A stretch of DNA of 64,000 nt from Larus michahellis (Eukaryota > Chordata > Aves > Charadriiformes > Laridae): NCBI RefSeq assembly GCF_964199755.1, contig NC_133897.1:113469579-113533578 (forward strand), in the 5' to 3' direction. Position numbers and translations under genes: made by a program. This document shows, piece by piece, positions 61,882 through 64,000 of this stretch; within the stretch, counting starts at the first letter, position 1; each line of letters begins with the position of its first letter. Under the pieces are notes generated by a model. The model saw only the letters and a program-made list of their open reading frames with translations. It searched no databases and was not told where the DNA came from.

Positions 61882-64000
61882 GTATGCTTTTTAAATGTCC
61901 TGTCTGGCTAATGGTATGCAAACTATTAATCTGATTCAAATCTGACTGAAGTTAATTTGCATGAAATACAAATAGTTTAAAAAAACTCCAACAACTTTAC
62001 AAAACTTTTCAGTTTGCACTCCTCCTTCTGTTTGCTGATACTCCTTCTACTTACATAGAATGAAGTACTAATGATAACAGAAAAGCATTCGCTTAAGCAG
62101 CTATAGTTCAGGACTTCCTGAACTTTTTCATTAATTGGTCCACATCCTTGTAGGTTTTTTGTGGATGTTAACATTCCTGCTGACACAGGACTAGGACATT
62201 TCCCCATTTTTATTTCTGTAATACTACTACTACATTTAAAAGCACAGGTATTGTAGCGTACTCTAGACAGACATACGCTCCCCACCTGCACAGAGGCACC
62301 CTGCAATGAAATGGAGAAATTCAAAACCAACGCTTATTTTAACTGTAACTGCAAACAGTTACAAAAATCACAGAAATGTATAAAATATGTTAAGGTTGAG
62401 GGTTTTCTGGTGTTTTGTTTTAACATAGTTTAGTTGGGCTCCAACTAAATCTTCAATAAAGCATGTTTGCTTTTATGTTGAATTCTTAATTCAGTAGTAT
62501 GCGGAAGATAAGCCAGTGATCAATCACCCTGTAGGTTAACCTCTATTTTGTTGTTCATGGCCTGAGTTCTGTAAGGATTTAGCCCTGTGCTTAACTTTAG
62601 TCATGTGAAGTATACTTTAAATTCTATGTGACATGTGTGAACATCCTGTGTTTGGAAGGTTTTCATTTTGATTGAACTGAAGTTAACAATTACAGAGTGG
62701 TTTCTATTACTATAACCTGCATAAATCTGAATGCATAAATTAGTTCTGAAATGCCTGATTTTAAAGTTTTTTGTTTTCCTGAAATCCAAAGTTTGTGGTA
62801 TTTTACAATTTGAGATGAAATCAGCAATTTGCCAACCAGGAGAGAGTTTCTGTGTGTTTGACTTTTCGTGGGGAGGGAGGGAAGAGGAGCCTTTTAGGGC
62901 TACAGGTGACAGTTATGTATTAAAAGTCAGTAGGGCAGAGAACAAACTCATAAACTCAAGTTGCGCGACTTGAATTTTAAGTGAGAATAGTGGTCCTAAT
63001 ATTTTACTTGCCCGTTTAAGAAAAAACTGTCTCTCTGAGTCTCTCAGTATGGATTGTATGGGGTATGGGGCATGCATAAGCTTGAAATCTTTTTGATCAC
63101 GCCATCCAGCTTTATGCATCCCGTGCTTGCCTGTGCTTTTCTGCAGGGGAAGATGGGTGGAGTAACTAGTTTTCCCCTGGGGTGTTTTTGTGTTTGCTTG
63201 TTTGGTGCTTGTTCTTTGGGGTTTTTTTTGTTTGCTGTTGTAAACAAGTTGTTTAATCCTAGCTCTCTTTCTAGGCCTACTGTGTTATGTAGCATAAGAA
63301 AATGTAGGAAATAGCATATGATAGCCATTAGTGATAGTGAGTAACTATTGCAGGAAGCTTATGATGATTCAGCATTAGTCAGTGTCAGGAATAATTGAAG
63401 AGATTTTTGCTAGACAGATGAACTGGAGCATTTCATAGGGAAAAGATAAGAATGAACAACTTAAATGTAATTTAATTTATGCCTCTTAGTATGGTATAAT
63501 CATATCCAATTTCTTATATGTAATTTAACATTATTTTATATTATGATTGAGTTAATAATATTTCAGTTGTTTCTGTGACCTTGAACCTGCATTTGTGTGG
63601 AAGCTTCAAATTATAGGTGCCCAAACCCTTGAAACGTAATCATTGAGCTTGGGTAAATTAGGGTAAGATTTTTTTTTTCTTTCAATGGATGAATTTGCTT
63701 TTAGTGTGTGGTTTGTTTTTTGTGTTTTGTTTTGTTTTTTTAATATTTAAATTTCATTTTAAGTATTATTTCTCTTTGCATTTGTTATTATTATCATTTT
63801 CTATCTGGTTAGTCATCTTCATATGTAATCACACACATTTTCACTGTGTGATTATGTTGAATGATAAAAGTGAAGTGATTTTTTTTTAACAATTACTACA
63901 AAAGCCTAGTCTCCTTTGAGTGGATTCCTTGAGGACTCATAATTTCTCGGCTGCTGTATGAAGGCCAAAGCAAGTTGCTCTGAGATGGAAATGAATCTAT
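61882..64000 (+). other. PPP4R1: PPP4R1 intron 3 (partial, runs off right edge)
   Basis: It begins GTATGC. No acceptor followed by the expected PPP4R1 coding sequence is seen up to 64000. The sequence is AT-rich and without recognisable transposons. Confidence 0.8.

Noticed and set aside
1..64000. CRISPR arrays, operons, tRNA/rRNA genes or mobile elements with intact coding capacity
   Set aside because: None seen. The sequence is vertebrate nuclear DNA, with dead retroelement fragments only.

Overview
This window reads as nuclear DNA from a bird. It carries several 5'-truncated CR1 LINE copies, an ERVL-type solo LTR of the kind common in avian genomes, AT-rich introns and intergenic DNA, and two sharply bounded CpG islands. 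The two recognisable protein genes are in a head-to-head order known from vertebrates: RAB31 on the minus strand and PPP4R1 on the plus strand. From memory, the human orthologues have the same arrangement on 18p11.22. A homologue of chicken chromosome 2 is plausible, but that is inference.

Layout. Positions 1-27348 are read as the start of RAB31 intron 1. This stretch holds four CR1 fragments (3760-4168, 13958-14195, an old one at 23107-23214, and 25812-26252), a solo LTR (7418-8451) and no further RAB31 exon that I can recognise. RAB31 coding exon 1 (27349-27387, minus) encodes MMAIRELKVCLLG and lies in a CpG island at about 26345-27880. Positions 27881-45589 are intergenic DNA between the divergent genes, with one minus-strand CR1 (40655-41072). 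A second CpG island (about 45590-47110) carries PPP4R1 coding exon 1, which contributes only seven coding bases (46284-46290), and exon 2 (46636-46680). Coding exon 3 follows after a 15-kb intron, at 61746-61881. The gene runs off the right edge.

The two genes share no pathway that the sequence shows. RAB31 is an endosomal/trans-Golgi Rab GTPase and PPP4R1 is the HEAT-repeat regulatory subunit of protein phosphatase 4. Their link here is positional: two separate CpG-island promoters firing away from each other, with 18.9 kb between start codons.

Most open frames in the window are shadows of CR1 sequence or GC-rich island sequence. I found no tRNA, rRNA, CRISPR array or complete transposon, and no clear evidence for a novel multi-gene system. 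The observations most worth checking are these: the gene-sense bias of long poly-C tracts in both genes' 5' introns; the seven-base coding exon inside a YY1-like site; a second ATGGCGG plus splice donor upstream; the solo LTR in RAB31 sense orientation with TATA and AATAAA motifs; and a Z-DNA-prone tract close to the RAB31 start.
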